A DNA stretch of 64,000 nt from Pallidibacillus pasinlerensis (lineage in GTDB: Bacteria; Bacillota; Bacilli; Bacillales; Caldibacillaceae): the NCBI RefSeq assembly GCF_009996845.1, contig NZ_JAACYS010000002.1, positions 1 to 64,000 of the forward strand, written 5' to 3'. Position 1 is the stretch's first letter. Each line of letters starts with the position of its first letter. Both the position numbers and the translations under genes were made by a program. The notes under the pieces are model-generated. The model saw only the letters and a list, made by a program, of their open reading frames with translations. It did not search any database and was not told the origin of the DNA. Of the stretch, positions 51,231 through 62,646 are shown in pieces.

Positions 51231-51857
51231 TTATTCTGCTGATTTTAACACTGTTCGCTTTTGCATTTTTTCTTCTCTTGGATGGTTAGTTACAATATGA
51301 TGATGACGGCAACGAGGTTCATAACTTTCACTTGCACCGACCATAATTACTGGGTCATAGTAGGAAGCTGGTTCATCATTAATTAAACGTTGCGTTCTTG
51401 AAGCTGGAGATCCACATACTGTGCAAACGGCTTGTAGTTTTGTAATTTGTTCTGCGATTGATAAAAGCGTAGGCATCGGTCCAAAGGGTTCGCCACGGAA
51501 ATCTTGGTCAAGACCAGCTGTAATTACGCGATATCCACTATTTGCTAAATGTTGTGCAATCTCGACAATTTCTTCTTCAAAAAATTGAACTTCATCAATG
51601 GCTATTACATTTGTTTCTTCGGATATATGGTTATAAATCTCTTCAGCCTTCGCAATTGGAATTGCTTTTATCGACTCACCATTATGTGAAACGACTTCTA
51701 CCGTACTGTAACGATCATCTATTTTCGGTTTAAAAACAACTACTTTTTGTTTAGCGAAATGACAGCGGCGCACTCGACGAATGAGTTCTTCGGATTTACC
51801 AGAAAACATACTACCGCAAATTACTTCGACCCAACCAGATTGCTTCATTATATACAT
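51231..51857 (-). CDS. tdk: Thymidine kinase
   Basis: A 208-residue type II thymidine kinase. P-loop [14 protein letters not shown], Walker B AIDEVQFF, zinc-binding CTVCG and CRHHH, and the lasso [11 protein letters not shown] are present. It phosphorylates thymidine to dTMP in salvage. The frame extends to 51881, but GGAAGGAAGGG before ATG 51857 gives the MYIMKQSGW start of Bacillus Tdk. Confidence 0.98.
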   Translation of the reverse strand: MYIMKQSGWVEVICGSMFSGKSEELIRRVRRCHFAKQKVVVFKPKIDDRYSTVEVVSHNGESIKAIPIAKAEEIYNHISEETNVIAIDEVQFFEEEIVEIAQHLANSGYRVITAGLDQDFRGEPFGPMPTLLSIAEQITKLQAVCTVCGSPASRTQRLINDEPASYYDPVIMVGASESYEPRCRHHHIVTNHPREEKMQKRTVLKSAE

Positions 51858-51881
51858 GGACGCCCTTCCTTCCGTTAACAA

Positions 51882-52108
51882 AAATTGTTTCTATATATTC
51901 CAGTAATTCTTTTGTATCGATTTGACTGTACTATTATTAGTTCCATACTCTATCATAAACGATACGCGCAATCACGAAAACTATTTTTTGCATAATTAAA
52001 TTTTCATAACATTTATTATAAAATATGAAGTACGATTTTTTCACGAAATCATATTGAATCATGGATTTAATAAAAAAATTTTTTTGCGTATAAAATGAGT
52101 GTAGATTA
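51882..52108. other. AT-rich region upstream of tdk
   Basis: About 230 bases with no gene. It should contain the tdk promoter; TTTTTTGCATAATTAAATTTTCATAAC-type A/T runs dominate and no clear -10/-35 pair was assigned. Confidence 0.4.
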
Positions 52109-52434
52109 TCAATCAAGTGTTTGATTGATTTTTTTGCCTTAAAAAATATGTGTGGTCACTCATCAAACGTTTGTTTAAATTCAATCAAGCGTTTGATTGA
52201 TAATTTTCGCCTATAAAAATAAATAAAATCATCCATCAAACGTTCGTTTAAATTCAATCAAGCGTTTGATTGATAATTTTCGCCTATAAAAATAAATAAA
52301 ATCATCCATCAAATGTTCGTTTAAATTCAATCAAGCGTTTGATTAGGTTCAATCGAATGTTTGATTAAAGGCATTTTATGTTGATTTTTCAAGCTTTCAA
52401 CATTAGAAAAGAATCTAATCAAACGTTTGATTAA
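52109..52434. repeat. Cluster of nine 20-bp palindromes with a 73-bp composite repeat
   Basis: Copies start at 52109, 52159, 52181, 52232, 52254, 52305, 52327, 52349 and 52415. The pairs 52159+52181, 52232+52254 and 52305+52327 form a composite unit repeated at exactly 73 bp, with the filler TAATTTTCGCCTATAAAAAT between units. Full copies read TCAATCAAGCGTTTGATTGA; the partner reads YCATCAAACGTTCGTTTAA. It lies between rpmE and tdk. Confidence 0.93.
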
Positions 52435-52538
52435 CATTCACTATCAAATACTCGAAGTAACTCTTACTATATTTTCCCCTATTAATCGGTATTCAGGAAA
52501 TTTCTCGCTTCATTTTTCACTAGTTCTTTCCCACAAAA

Positions 52539-52576
52539 AAACAGGCAAGATAAAAGCTTTCCTTGCCTGTTTTTAT
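52539..52576 (-). terminator. Terminator of rpmE
   Basis: AAACAGGCAAG (52540-52550) pairs with CTTGCCTGTTT (52563-52573) with flanking A and T runs on both sides. On the minus strand it follows rpmE by about 40 bases. Confidence 0.88.
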
Positions 52577-52613
52577 ATAAATTACGGAATTTAGTTGCTT
52601 TTTAAAGCAATGA

Positions 52614-52817
52614 TTAGTTTTTGATGCCGTATTTTTTGTTGAAGCGTTCAACACGTCCATCTGCTTTAGCGAATTTTTGACGACCAGTGTAGAATGGATG
52701 GCATTCAGAACAAATCTCAACACGCACTTCATCTTTAACTGATCCACTTTCAAATTCATTTCCGCAAGCACATTTAACCATAACGCGTTTGTAATTTGGA
52801 TGGATACCTGCTTTCAT
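52614..52817 (-). CDS. rpmE: 50S ribosomal protein L31 (zinc form)
   Basis: A 67-residue L31 with the zinc-binding cysteines in VKCACGNEF and [15 protein letters not shown], hence the C+ paralogue used when zinc is sufficient. TTG 52826 is in frame, but AAGGAG spaced 9 bases from ATG 52817 gives the MKAGIHPN start. It follows rho as in B. subtilis. Confidence 0.98.
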   Translation of the reverse strand: MKAGIHPNYKRVMVKCACGNEFESGSVKDEVRVEICSECHPFYTGRQKFAKADGRVERFNKKYGIKN

Positions 52818-52961
52818 CCTTTTCAACTCCTTCTGCCCTGAATCATTCTGAAACAGAGTTATTCTAGTTTATTCAAAAAACACTGAGTCAATTATAGCAA
52901 GGTCAGTTTTAAAAATCAATATCTCTTTGCAATTGTTAAATATTTCATGTAAATTCCGTAA

Positions 52962-53029
52962 CTGAAACAAGGGGTCTGTCCCTCTGTATCAAATTAGAAA
53001 TGGTACGAGGGACCTGTCCCCCTGTATCA
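52962..53029. repeat. GGGAC..GTCCC repeat pair at the rho stop
   Basis: Two copies: CTGAAACAAGGGGTCTGTCCC at about 52962-52984 and ATGGTACGAGGGACCTGTCC at about 52999-53019, each followed by CTCTGTATCA or CCTGTATCAC. The block abuts the rho stop codon at 53030, where no other terminator is seen. Confidence 0.85.
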
Positions 53030-54316
53030 CTAACGGTTTTTGTTGAGGCCGTTGTTTTTCAGTTCGTTTGTTAATGTTTCGATAAATTCATCGTTTGTTT
53101 TTGATTGTTGTAGTTTACGTAAGAATTTCTCAACAAAGTCCGGCGTGTCTGTAAGTGATTTACGAAGCGCCCATAAAATATCAAGATGGGATTTCGGTAA
53201 TAGTAACTCTTCTTTACGTGTACTAGAACGTTTAATATCGATAGCTGGGAAGATTCTTCGTTCAGCAAGATTTCGGTCAAGATGAAGTTCCATGTTCCCA
53301 GTACCTTTGAATTCTTCGTAAATAACATCGTCCATACGTGATCCTGTATCGATAAGAGCTGTTGCAAGCACAGTTAAGCTACCGCCCTCTTCAATATTCC
53401 TTGCTGCCCCAAAGAAACGTTTTGGACGGTGAAATGCAGCTGGGTCAATCCCACCAGATAAAGTTCGTCCACTTGGTGGAATTACTAAGTTATAAGCACG
53501 TGCAAGTCTCGTAATACTATCCATTAAAATAATAACATCGCGCTTATGTTCTACTAAACGCATCGCCCGTTCTAAAACAAGTTCTGCTACCTTAATATGA
53601 TTTTCTGGCACTTCATCGAAGGTTGAACTAACAACTTCAGCATCAACAGAACGCTCAATGTCCGTCACTTCTTCTGGACGTTCATCGATTAGTAAAACGA
53701 TCAATTCTGCTTCAGGGTGATTTTTCGTAATACTATTTGCAATTTGTTTTAGTAGGGTTGTTTTACCTGCTTTTGGAGGAGCAACAATTAATCCCCGTTG
53801 TCCGAAACCAACCGGCGTAATTAAATCCATAATTCGTGTTGAAATTGTATGCGGTTCTGTTTCTAATTTAATTTGTCGGTCAGGATATAATGGGGTTAAA
53901 GCAGGGAAATGGACACGTTCCTTAGCGATCTCTGGGTTTTCACCGTTAACCGCTTCCACATGTAGAAGGCCAAAATATCGTTCATTCTCTTTTGGTGGTC
54001 GAACTTTCCCAGAAACTTTATCACCATTTCTTAAGTCAAAGCGACGAATTTGCGACGCAGAAATATAAATATCTTCCGAACTTGGCGAGTAATTAATCGG
54101 ACGTAAAAATCCGAACCCTTCCGATTGGATAATGTCTAAGACGCCTTCCATAAAGAAATACCCTTCATGTTCCGCACGCGCTTTTAGAATCGAGAAAATC
54201 AATTCCTTTTTAGTTAATTTGCTATAGTAGGAAACATGATACTTTTTAGCAAGTTCATATAATTCCTTCAATTTCATATTTTCTAATTGAGCAATAGTTA
54301 GATTTGTATCTTCCAA
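53030..54316 (-). CDS. rho: Transcription termination factor Rho
   Basis: About 428 residues: N-terminal Rho domain ([16 protein letters not shown]), cold-shock-like RNA-binding domain (about 50-120, [16 protein letters not shown]), and the RecA-like motor with [29 protein letters not shown] and [20 protein letters not shown]. Hexameric RNA helicase that ends transcription. The frame opens at GTG 54331; TTG 54316 with GTGGTG upstream gives a Bacillus-like N-terminus. Start uncertain by a few codons. Confidence 0.95.
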   Translation of the reverse strand: MEDTNLTIAQLENMKLKELYELAKKYHVSYYSKLTKKELIFSILKARAEHEGYFFMEGVLDIIQSEGFGFLRPINYSPSSEDIYISASQIRRFDLRNGDKVSGKVRPPKENERYFGLLHVEAVNGENPEIAKERVHFPALTPLYPDRQIKLETEPHTISTRIMDLITPVGFGQRGLIVAPPKAGKTTLLKQIANSITKNHPEAELIVLLIDERPEEVTDIERSVDAEVVSSTFDEVPENHIKVAELVLERAMRLVEHKRDVIILMDSITRLARAYNLVIPPSGRTLSGGIDPAAFHRPKRFFGAARNIEEGGSLTVLATALIDTGSRMDDVIYEEFKGTGNMELHLDRNLAERRIFPAIDIKRSSTRKEELLLPKSHLDILWALRKSLTDTPDFVEKFLRKLQQSKTNDEFIETLTNELKNNGLNKNR

Positions 54317-54331
54317 ATATATACACCACAC

Positions 54332-54690
54332 TTTTTAATTTTAACAATTTTATTTGAATTGGGTTTTTCTATAGAGAAGGATAATAGAAGCTATTTTTAT
54401 ACAGGATGCTGTTGGGGCAGCTCTTTTTTATATGACAATATTTCAAAAAATCATTTTCTATTTTAGAAATTGTCCAAGTTCATATTACCACAATCTTCAT
54501 TTAAGAAGAAGTGTTTATATTATATTTAACAACAATTCTATCTTTTTGACACATTTTAGAAAAAATATTACTATGTATTTTTTATTCTCATAAATATGAC
54601 CGAATAATCGTTCCTCAACCCCAATATTTAATTTATGTTGATGAAATTGCTTTTTGTATCCTATCATAAAATTCAAAATTTAATTTGAGT
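54332..54690. other. Leader and intergenic region upstream of rho
   Basis: About 360 bases with no gene. A small GCTG-TTGGGG-CAGC hairpin followed by TCTTTTTT (about 54408-54430) points in the plus direction. rho leaders are often long and Rho-regulated in other bacteria, but I see no specific element. Confidence 0.4.
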
Positions 54691-54693
54691 TAA

Positions 54694-54740
54694 AACACCC
54701 AATTATGTTCGAAGAAACAGACGAACATAATTGGGTTTAA
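54694..54740 (-). terminator. Terminator of glpX
   Basis: ACCCAATTATGTTCG (54697-54711) pairs perfectly over 15 bp with CGAACATAATTGGGT (54722-54736); on the minus strand GTTTTAACTC follows. It sits 15 bases beyond the glpX stop. Confidence 0.88.
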
Positions 54741-54752
54741 TTCTATAATTTA

Positions 54753-55715
54753 TTATTTCATTACAAGGTTAGGTTTTTTCTTCAAACTATGACGGCCTTC
54801 AATAAAGCGAACAGTACCTGATTTTGCACGCATTACTAAGGAATGAGTTGTTCCATAGGTACCTTTATATTGCACACCTTTTAATAGTTCACCGTCAGTG
54901 ATACCAGATGCAGCAAAGATTGCGTCATCACCTTTAACTAGATCTTCCATTATTAACGTTTTACGGTAATCTACACCCATTTTTTTACAACGTTCAATTT
55001 CTTCTTCGGATTGTGGGAGTAATTTACCTTGTAGTTCTCCACCTAGACATTTTAATGCTACAGCAGCAATTACGCCTTCTGGGGCACCGCCGCTTCCAAA
55101 TAATATATCTACGCCAGTGAAGTCAAAAGCTGTGTTAATTGCTCCTGCCACGTCACCTTCATTAATTAATTTAATACGGGCACCCGCTTCGCGAATTTCA
55201 TGAATAATTTTTTCATGACGAGGGCGATTTAAAACTGTGGCAACCACATCTTCAACGTCTTTATTTTTTGCTTTTGCAACAGCTCTTAAGTTATCAATAA
55301 CCGGTGCATTTATATCAACTTGTCCTACAGCCTCTGGTCCAACTGCAATTTTATCCATATACATATCAGGTGCATGTAGTAAATTACCGCGGTCTGCAAT
55401 AGCAAGTACCGCTAAAGCATTCCAACCACCTGATGCTACAATAGCTGTTCCTTCAACAGGGTCAACCGCAATATCAACTTCAGGACCTGTTCCCGTACCT
55501 AATTCCTCACCAATATACAGCATTGGTGCTTCGTCCATTTCTCCTTCACCAATAACAACTGTACCTCTCATCGGAACGGTATTTAATACGTTACGCATAG
55601 CTGTAGTCGCAGCATCATCTGCTTCATTTTTTAAACCTCTTCCCATCCAACGGGCAGAAGCTAATGCTGCAGCCTCGGTTACACGTACTAATTCCATTGA
55701 TAAACTTCTTTCCAT
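54753..55715 (-). CDS. glpX: Class II fructose-1,6-bisphosphatase GlpX
   Basis: A 320-residue GlpX enzyme. The metal-binding [11 protein letters not shown] and DPVEGT motifs, and the [10 protein letters not shown] loop are intact. It hydrolyses fructose-1,6-bisphosphate in gluconeogenesis. ATG 55715 follows AGGGGGAG; the frame is open 6 codons further. It lies between rho and murZ as in B. subtilis. Confidence 0.97.
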   Translation of the reverse strand: MERSLSMELVRVTEAAALASARWMGRGLKNEADDAATTAMRNVLNTVPMRGTVVIGEGEMDEAPMLYIGEELGTGTGPEVDIAVDPVEGTAIVASGGWNALAVLAIADRGNLLHAPDMYMDKIAVGPEAVGQVDINAPVIDNLRAVAKAKNKDVEDVVATVLNRPRHEKIIHEIREAGARIKLINEGDVAGAINTAFDFTGVDILFGSGGAPEGVIAAVALKCLGGELQGKLLPQSEEEIERCKKMGVDYRKTLIMEDLVKGDDAIFAASGITDGELLKGVQYKGTYGTTHSLVMRAKSGTVRFIEGRHSLKKKPNLVMK

Positions 55716-55848
55716 AATTGCTCCCCCTGGCATTTTAGTATATGCGAAATAATTCGTTTTACATTATATCACATTATTTTTATACGAAAACAAAGTAATT
55801 TAATTGTAACAGGAGTTTCTGCACTAATTTCCTTTTACTAGCGTGATT

Positions 55849-57135
55849 TTATGACTGTTTCACTTGTTGAATTTCCGCTTCAGTTAATTTTTCACGCCAA
55901 ATATCAGCACCGATACCTTGTAGTTTTTCAACAACATGACTATAACCACGATCAATATGTTCTACTCCAGTGATTTCAGTGACGCCATTTGCGATTAAAC
56001 CGGCAATTAATAGTGAAGCACCTGCTCGTAAATCACTTGCTTTCACCTTTGCACCTTCTAGTTGAACGGGACCGGTAATAATTGCAGAGCGACCTTCAAC
56101 TTTTATATTAGCATTCATTCTTCTTAACTCATCAATATGTTTAAAACGTGCTGAATAAATCGTATCCGTCACTACACTAGTTCCTTCAGCCATTGTTAGT
56201 AGAGTAGTCATCGGTTGTTGCAAATCTGTAGGGAAGCCTGGGTAAACAAGGGTTTTGACATCGACAGGTTTATAATTGCTTGCTCGTGAAATAAACACTT
56301 GATCATCGGATGTTTCAACGGAGACGCCCATTTCTTGTAACTTTGCAATTAGTGATTCTAAATGGTCAGGAATGACATTATCAATTAATACCTCATCACC
56401 TTGAGCAGCAGCTAAAATCATGTATGTACCAGCTTCAATCCGGTCCGGGATAATTGTATGTCGACATCCTTGTAAACGTTCAACACCTTCGATACGAATT
56501 GTATCCGTTCCTGCGCCTTTAATTTTTGCACCCATATTTGTTAGTAATGTTGCAACATCAATAATTTCTGGTTCTTTTGCTGCGTTTTCAATAATCGTTT
56601 TTCCTTTTGCGCGGACAGCTGCTAACATAATGTTAATCGTCGCACCGACACTAACGACATCCAAATAAATACGAGCACCTTTCAATTCTTCCGCTCGTAA
56701 ATAAATTGCTCCTTGCTCATTGGTTACTTCGGCACCTAAGGCTTCAAATCCTTTAATATGTTGATCAATTGGACGTGGTCCGAGGTGACAACCACCAGGT
56801 AAACCAATTACCGCCTTTTTGAAACGTCCTAGCATCGCTCCCATTAAATAGTAGGAAGCACGTAGTTTTTTAACCTTCCCATTTGGTAGTGGCATTGATG
56901 TCATTCGCGTTGGGTCGATTGTCATTTCTTGATTATCAAGGGTTACAACTCCACCGATTTCTTCTAGTAATCCTTTTAAAATCTCAACATCTGATATTTC
57001 TGGTAAACCTTCTATCGTTACCGGTGACTCCGCTAAAATACTTGCTGGAATTAAAGCAACGGCACTATTTTTCGCGCCGCTAATTTTAACGGTCCCTTTA
57101 AGTGGCTGGCCACCACGAATTTTAATCTTTTCCAT
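55849..57135 (-). CDS. murZ: Second UDP-N-acetylglucosamine 1-carboxyvinyltransferase (MurZ/MurAB)
   Basis: A 428-residue paralogue of MurA. Active-site Cys116 is in [29 protein letters not shown] and [10 protein letters not shown] are present, so it should be active. Low-GC Gram-positives usually carry two MurA enzymes; this copy, between glpX and tal, corresponds to MurAB/MurZ. ATG 57135 follows AAAAGGAG. Confidence 0.96.
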   Translation of the reverse strand: MEKIKIRGGQPLKGTVKISGAKNSAVALIPASILAESPVTIEGLPEISDVEILKGLLEEIGGVVTLDNQEMTIDPTRMTSMPLPNGKVKKLRASYYLMGAMLGRFKKAVIGLPGGCHLGPRPIDQHIKGFEALGAEVTNEQGAIYLRAEELKGARIYLDVVSVGATINIMLAAVRAKGKTIIENAAKEPEIIDVATLLTNMGAKIKGAGTDTIRIEGVERLQGCRHTIIPDRIEAGTYMILAAAQGDEVLIDNVIPDHLESLIAKLQEMGVSVETSDDQVFISRASNYKPVDVKTLVYPGFPTDLQQPMTTLLTMAEGTSVVTDTIYSARFKHIDELRRMNANIKVEGRSAIITGPVQLEGAKVKASDLRAGASLLIAGLIANGVTEITGVEHIDRGYSHVVEKLQGIGADIWREKLTEAEIQQVKQS

Positions 57136-57592
57136 TTGGACTCTCCTTTTCCGTTTAAAAAATCTGTTTTCTTCTATAAGTAACTGTTTTAACTTTTATT
57201 ACGCTCGTTAATTATCTATATTTTAACCAATTATTAAACAACTCAAAATAAGACTTCATTTTGTTTATATCATTTCTTTCACTGTAGTTCAACTAAATCT
57301 ATAACTATTTTGAAGTTGTTCCAGAATTTACACAAAATTTTTTCAACATTCTATAACATATTTGACAGAACGATACTTGGAGAGTAAGTAACGCTCAATT
57401 TGCAAAATAAAATTCTCGGTAATTACTTATTATATACGTGGTTTAAAACTTGGAGAGAATATTATATTTTAATTGGGAAAATGAAAGATGGGAAGTGATG
57501 ACAAGGATTAATTCATATTTAAAATGTAAGCCAATGCAAAAACTTATCGTTCTATGCTTTGGCCTACGTATTCGATAAAATTGATTTTCTAC
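57136..57592. other. Intergenic region between murZ and tal
   Basis: About 455 bases with no open frame of interest and no clear hairpin. Presumably the murZ promoter region and the tal 3' region. Confidence 0.4.
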
Positions 57593-58234
57593 CTATCGTT
57601 TGTTCCAATCAGCTAAAAACTTCTCAATCCCTTGATTGGTTAACGGATGGGTAAATAATTGGTTCAATACTTTATATGGACATGTCGCGATATGGGCACC
57701 TCGTATAGCGGCTTCGATTATATGCATTGGATGGCGGATGGATGCAGCGATAATTTCTGTATCAATTTGATGAATTTCAAAAATCGTGGCTATTTCAGAT
57801 ATTAATTCAAGTCCGTCATGACCGATATCATCAAGACGTCCTAAAAATGGTGACACATACGTCGCCCCTGCGCGAGCAGCTAATAAGGCTTGGCCTGCGG
57901 AAAAAATAAGCGTGACATTCGTTTTTATTCCTTCTTTGGCAAAGGTTGATACCGCTCGTAAACCATCCTTTGTCATCGGAACTTTAACTGTTATATTTGG
58001 AGCAATCGCCGCCAATTCCCGTCCCTCTTTTAACATCCCTTCTGTATCCGTCGCAATGACTTCTGCACTCACCGAACCAGGGACGATTTCAGTAATTTCT
58101 TTTAACCGCTCTTCAAAACTGACATCTTTTTCTTTCGCAACAAGAGATGGGTTGGTCGTAACGCCAGAAATAACACCATATTCGAATACTTCTTTTATTT
58201 CGTCTATGTTTGCCGTATCGATGAAAAATTTCAT
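57593..58234 (-). CDS. tal: Transaldolase / fructose-6-phosphate aldolase family (YwjH)
   Basis: A 213-residue short transaldolase. [15 protein letters not shown] is the family start; the Schiff-base Lys is in NITVKVPMT (about 84) and [16 protein letters not shown] the phosphate-binding part. It transfers a dihydroxyacetone unit in the pentose phosphate pathway. ATG 58234 follows AGGAGGAG. In B. subtilis fbaA lies between this gene and spo0F; here only about 180 non-coding bases do. Confidence 0.95.
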   Translation of the reverse strand: MKFFIDTANIDEIKEVFEYGVISGVTTNPSLVAKEKDVSFEERLKEITEIVPGSVSAEVIATDTEGMLKEGRELAAIAPNITVKVPMTKDGLRAVSTFAKEGIKTNVTLIFSAGQALLAARAGATYVSPFLGRLDDIGHDGLELISEIATIFEIHQIDTEIIAASIRHPMHIIEAAIRGAHIATCPYKVLNQLFTHPLTNQGIEKFLADWNKR

Positions 58235-58417
58235 GTTGACTCCTCCTCTTTTTCCATAAAAAACGTTTAATAAGTCGTGGATCTAAATCTTTATTGAGGA
58301 AAACGGGTTGGTAAGTAGCTTTCTTTTATATTTAGAGTGAGTCAACATGATTGTTTTTATTCTAAATGATTAGGAATAACCTATTTTTCGTAAGAAATCT
58401 ATGTAATTCGATTAATA

Positions 58418-58795
58418 TTACGATAATGACTCTATATTAATATAGTTTTTAACCGTTTCTTTTACTTCATTAATATCAAAAGGTTTAGCAAAATACGTTA
58501 GTGCACCATTTTCGAGGGCTTCATTAATTAAATCTTGTTCACTATAGGCGGTCATGATAATTACTTGGATTGATGGATTATAATCTTTTAGCTTCTTTAA
58601 AATTTCTAACCCATCCATGCCCGGAATTTTAATATCTAGTAAAACGATATCTGGATTATGGGCTTTTGCCAGTTCAATTGCCTTCGGACCATTTGCCGCT
58701 TGAAACGTCTGATACCCTTCCAATTGAAAAACTTCATTTAATAAAACACGAATGCCTAACTGATCGTCAACAATTAAAACTTTCCCTTTGCTCAT
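58418..58795 (-). CDS. spo0F: Sporulation response regulator Spo0F
   Basis: A 125-residue single-domain receiver without an output domain. Acid pocket D10-D11, phosphoacceptor Asp54 ([12 protein letters not shown]), Thr82 and Lys104 are present, all at the positions of B. subtilis Spo0F. It relays phosphate from sporulation kinases to Spo0B and so to Spo0A. The frame continues upstream to 58885, but GAAGGGAG before ATG 58795 sets the start. Confidence 0.96.
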   Translation of the reverse strand: MSKGKVLIVDDQLGIRVLLNEVFQLEGYQTFQAANGPKAIELAKAHNPDIVLLDIKIPGMDGLEILKKLKDYNPSIQVIIMTAYSEQDLINEALENGALTYFAKPFDINEVKETVKNYINIESLS

Positions 58796-58917
58796 AGTTT
58801 TTCTCCCTTCGGCTAACAGTTGGTAACTAGTATGTTTTTGAAAATCTATCTTGGTAAAAATATTCATATCAATCCTGACCTTCAACTACTAAATCTACAT
58901 GCTTCACCAAATACTAG

Positions 58918-58925
58918 GTTCGACA
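58918..58925 (-). promoter_or_regulatory. Possible Spo0A box upstream of spo0F
   Basis: On the minus strand TGTCGAA (58925-58919), matching the core TGNCGAA of the Spo0A box, 125 bases upstream of the spo0F start. Spo0A controls spo0F in B. subtilis. No clear sigma-H promoter was found. Confidence 0.4.
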
Positions 58926-59143
58926 CCATTAGGCTAAATCCTTTTACATTTTGATAGTTTTGTGAACTTTTTACGAAACTTCTTCATTTTTTCGGCTAAA
59001 TTTCCTTTCCCAATGAACAATATCACTCTCATATTTAGGAAAGTTAGTATAATGGATTATTAGGAAACTTTTATTTAAAATGTATACAGCATTTTTTTAC
59101 CTAATCTTTTTGCTAAAATATGGGTATAAAGGAGTGAATGAGT

Positions 59144-59665
59144 TTGGAAAAGATTTTTACTACCCAATTAATTGGGCGTTTACAAAAAATTGATAAACAG
59201 GAATTAGATATTGAAGATGGGGCTAGACTGTTAGCTCAGGCGCTAGTTGGTGAAGGCTCCATTTATATATATGGAGAAGACGAGTTAGAAGGTGTCTTTT
59301 TACAAGCAAAATTCGGACAAGATCCGCTTCCGAGAGTTGAAAAATTGACGGATGATGTGCTACCAAGTTTATCTACTGCTGACCGAGTTTTAATTGTTAC
59401 TAAAAATGCACAAAGCGAAAAAGTATTAGAACTTGGTAAAACTTTACACGAGAAACAAGTGAGCTTTATGGTGCTGGGAGTTAAAGATGCTAAAGAAGTG
59501 AGCCCAATCGAAAACCTTGCCCATGCATTTGTTGATTTGCATTTAGATAAAGGGCTTGTGCCGACAATGACTGGTGAGCGAAAAGGTTTCCCATATTTAC
59601 TTGCAGCCTTATACGTGTATCATCATATGAAATTTATTATCGATGATATGATTGAGGATTATTAA
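59144..59665 (+). CDS. ywjG: YwjG-like protein (DUF2529)
   Basis: About 173 residues. The opening EKIFTTQLIGRLQKI and DGARLLAQAL segments, and the C-terminal GERKGFPYLLAALYVYHHM, fit DUF2529, which resembles SIS-type sugar-phosphate domains. No function is assigned. ATG 59138 is in frame but only 3 bases from AAAGGAG; TTG 59144, 9 bases away, is preferred and gives the family start. It lies between spo0F and pyrG, opposite in strand to both. Confidence 0.88.
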   Translation: MEKIFTTQLIGRLQKIDKQELDIEDGARLLAQALVGEGSIYIYGEDELEGVFLQAKFGQDPLPRVEKLTDDVLPSLSTADRVLIVTKNAQSEKVLELGKTLHEKQVSFMVLGVKDAKEVSPIENLAHAFVDLHLDKGLVPTMTGERKGFPYLLAALYVYHHMKFIIDDMIEDY

Positions 59666-59671
59666 AGATTA

Positions 59672-59722
59672 AAAAAGGATTGACTTGTACAACGATAAAG
59701 TTGTTGAGTCAATCCTTTTTAT
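59672..59722. terminator. Bidirectional terminator between ywjG and pyrG
   Basis: AAAAAGGATTGACT (59672-59685) pairs with AGTCAATCCTTTTT (59707-59720). A and T runs at both ends let it serve the convergent ywjG and pyrG. Confidence 0.9.
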
Positions 59723-59737
59723 TACGTGAGAACTAGA

Positions 59738-61369
<1,632 letters not shown>

Positions 61370-61401
61370 TTACTTTTCATATTGTTTACCAAAACTTGAA
61401 A

Positions 61402-61516
61402 ATGATACAGGGGGACAGGTTCCGTGTCCCATTTTTTAATGATACAGGGGGACAGGTACAGGGGGTCTGTCCCTGTGTTTCATTTCATTGCGACGAGGGA
61501 CCTGTGCCTGTAATCC
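61402..61516. repeat. GGGAC..GTCCC repeat cluster in the pyrG leader
   Basis: At least three copies: TGATACAGGGGGACAGGTTC (about 61403), TGATACAGGGGGACAGGTAC (about 61439) overlapping GGGGTCTGTCCCTGTGTTTCA, and CGACGAGGGACCTGTGCC (about 61490). Between rpoE's terminator and pyrG, hence upstream of a gene rather than at its 3' end. Confidence 0.82.
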
Positions 61517-61520
61517 ATTT

Positions 61521-61562
61521 ATAAAAATAAAAAAACTCCACTTACGGATGTAAGGGAGCTTG
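61521..61562 (-). terminator. Terminator of rpoE
   Basis: On the minus strand AAGCTCCCTTACATCC pairs with GTAAGTGGAGTT (61534-61560), followed by TTTTTTATTTTT. It is about 120 bases after the rpoE stop. Confidence 0.75.
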
Positions 61563-61683
61563 TTTGTTATTTAATTTCACTGCTATCTATTTTTTCTGAG
61601 CCCAAGTAAGATATTACCGACTAAATAATAAAATGTCAAGAAGCGATTTAATTCGCTTTTATAAATTTTAATCGAATTGTAAA

Positions 61684-62220
61684 TTAATCTTCTTCATCAA
61701 GTTCTTCATCTAAATCTTCATCTTCAAATTCATCGTCAATGAGTAAATCATCTTCCTCCTCAAACTCATCATCGACATCATCTAGATCATCTTCTAAGTC
61801 ATCTTCATCATCAAGAAGATCTTCATCGTCTAATTCATCTTCAAATTCATCTAAATCTAAATCTTCATCTTCAAATTCATCTAATACTTCATCGTATTCA
61901 TCATCCAAGATTTTCGCTTTTTTCTTCTTCTTTTTCACCGTTGGTACGATATCATCTTCAAATTGGTCTACGGAATACCAACCTTTAATTCCCCAAGTAT
62001 TTCCACCAACGTTTAAGAATCGACCGTCGATATTTAAATCTGTGTAAAATTGCGCAATGTTTTCAACAACACTTTCTTTTGAACTACCTAGTAATTCTAC
62101 AATTTCATCAACTATTTCATTAAATGCCATCGGTTGTTTTCTATCACTTAAAATTTGATACGTAATTTCAATCAAAGACATTTCATGCAATTCTGCTTTC
62201 GTTAATTCGCTAAAATTCAC
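61684..62220 (-). CDS. rpoE: RNA polymerase delta subunit
   Basis: A 178-residue protein: N-terminal HARE-type winged-helix domain (about 1-92) and a very acidic, disordered Asp/Glu tail (about 105-178) preceded by a KKKKKKA patch. It binds RNA polymerase core, lowers non-specific DNA/RNA binding and speeds recycling. GTG 62220 follows AAAGGA. It lies next to pyrG as in B. subtilis. Confidence 0.96.
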   Translation of the reverse strand: MNFSELTKAELHEMSLIEITYQILSDRKQPMAFNEIVDEIVELLGSSKESVVENIAQFYTDLNIDGRFLNVGGNTWGIKGWYSVDQFEDDIVPTVKKKKKKAKILDDEYDEVLDEFEDEDLDLDEFEDELDDEDLLDDEDDLEDDLDDVDDEFEEEDDLLIDDEFEDEDLDEELDEED

Positions 62221-62371
62221 TTTTGCACGTCCTTTCTATCTAAACAAAAGCTTTTGTTCTCTAATTATATCTAGTATATCGTTTTTCGAAAACATTTTTA
62301 CCCGAAAATTTGACATATTATTCATTATAAACAAAAGTTTTTAATTTATGCTAGGCAAACTTAATAGATGT

Positions 62372-62524
62372 CTAATCATTATCCTTTAAAACTTTTAAGG
62401 ATTTATAAATCAATAATACTGCAAGTAATAATAAAGGTATAGCACCAAGTTGTCTTTTGTAAAAGATGACGATCACTAAGACAGTAATTAAAAATACGCC
62501 TAATCCAAGAAGTATTTTTTTCAA
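62372..62524 (-). CDS. Small two-helix membrane protein
   Basis: A 50-codon gene from TTG 62524 to TAG 62372. GGAAGTG lies 8 bases before the start. The peptide starts KKILLGLGVF, has two hydrophobic helices (about 4-21 and 28-40) around a short YKRQLGA loop, and ends in a charged tail. There is no recognised family. It lies between icmF and rpoE on the same strand. The ribosome-binding site and well-formed membrane topology favour a real gene, but its short length makes that uncertain. Confidence 0.6.
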   Translation of the reverse strand: MKKILLGLGVFLITVLVIVIFYKRQLGAIPLLLLAVLLIYKSLKVLKDND

Positions 62525-62646
62525 AAACCATTCACTTCCTAAATATTAGGATTTGTCAATTCAGTAGTCAATTTAATGACAAAGTTTATTCATCATATAG
62601 TTTACAACATATCAGTAAATAATCAAATCATTTTCGAATAATAAAA

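Noticed and set aside
58796-58885. N-terminal extension of Spo0F
   Set aside because: Thirty extra codons precede a well-placed ribosome-binding site and a start that aligns with known Spo0F.
61739-62047. Ser-rich 102-codon plus-strand frame
   Set aside because: Antisense shadow of the GAT/GAA-rich acidic tail of rpoE.
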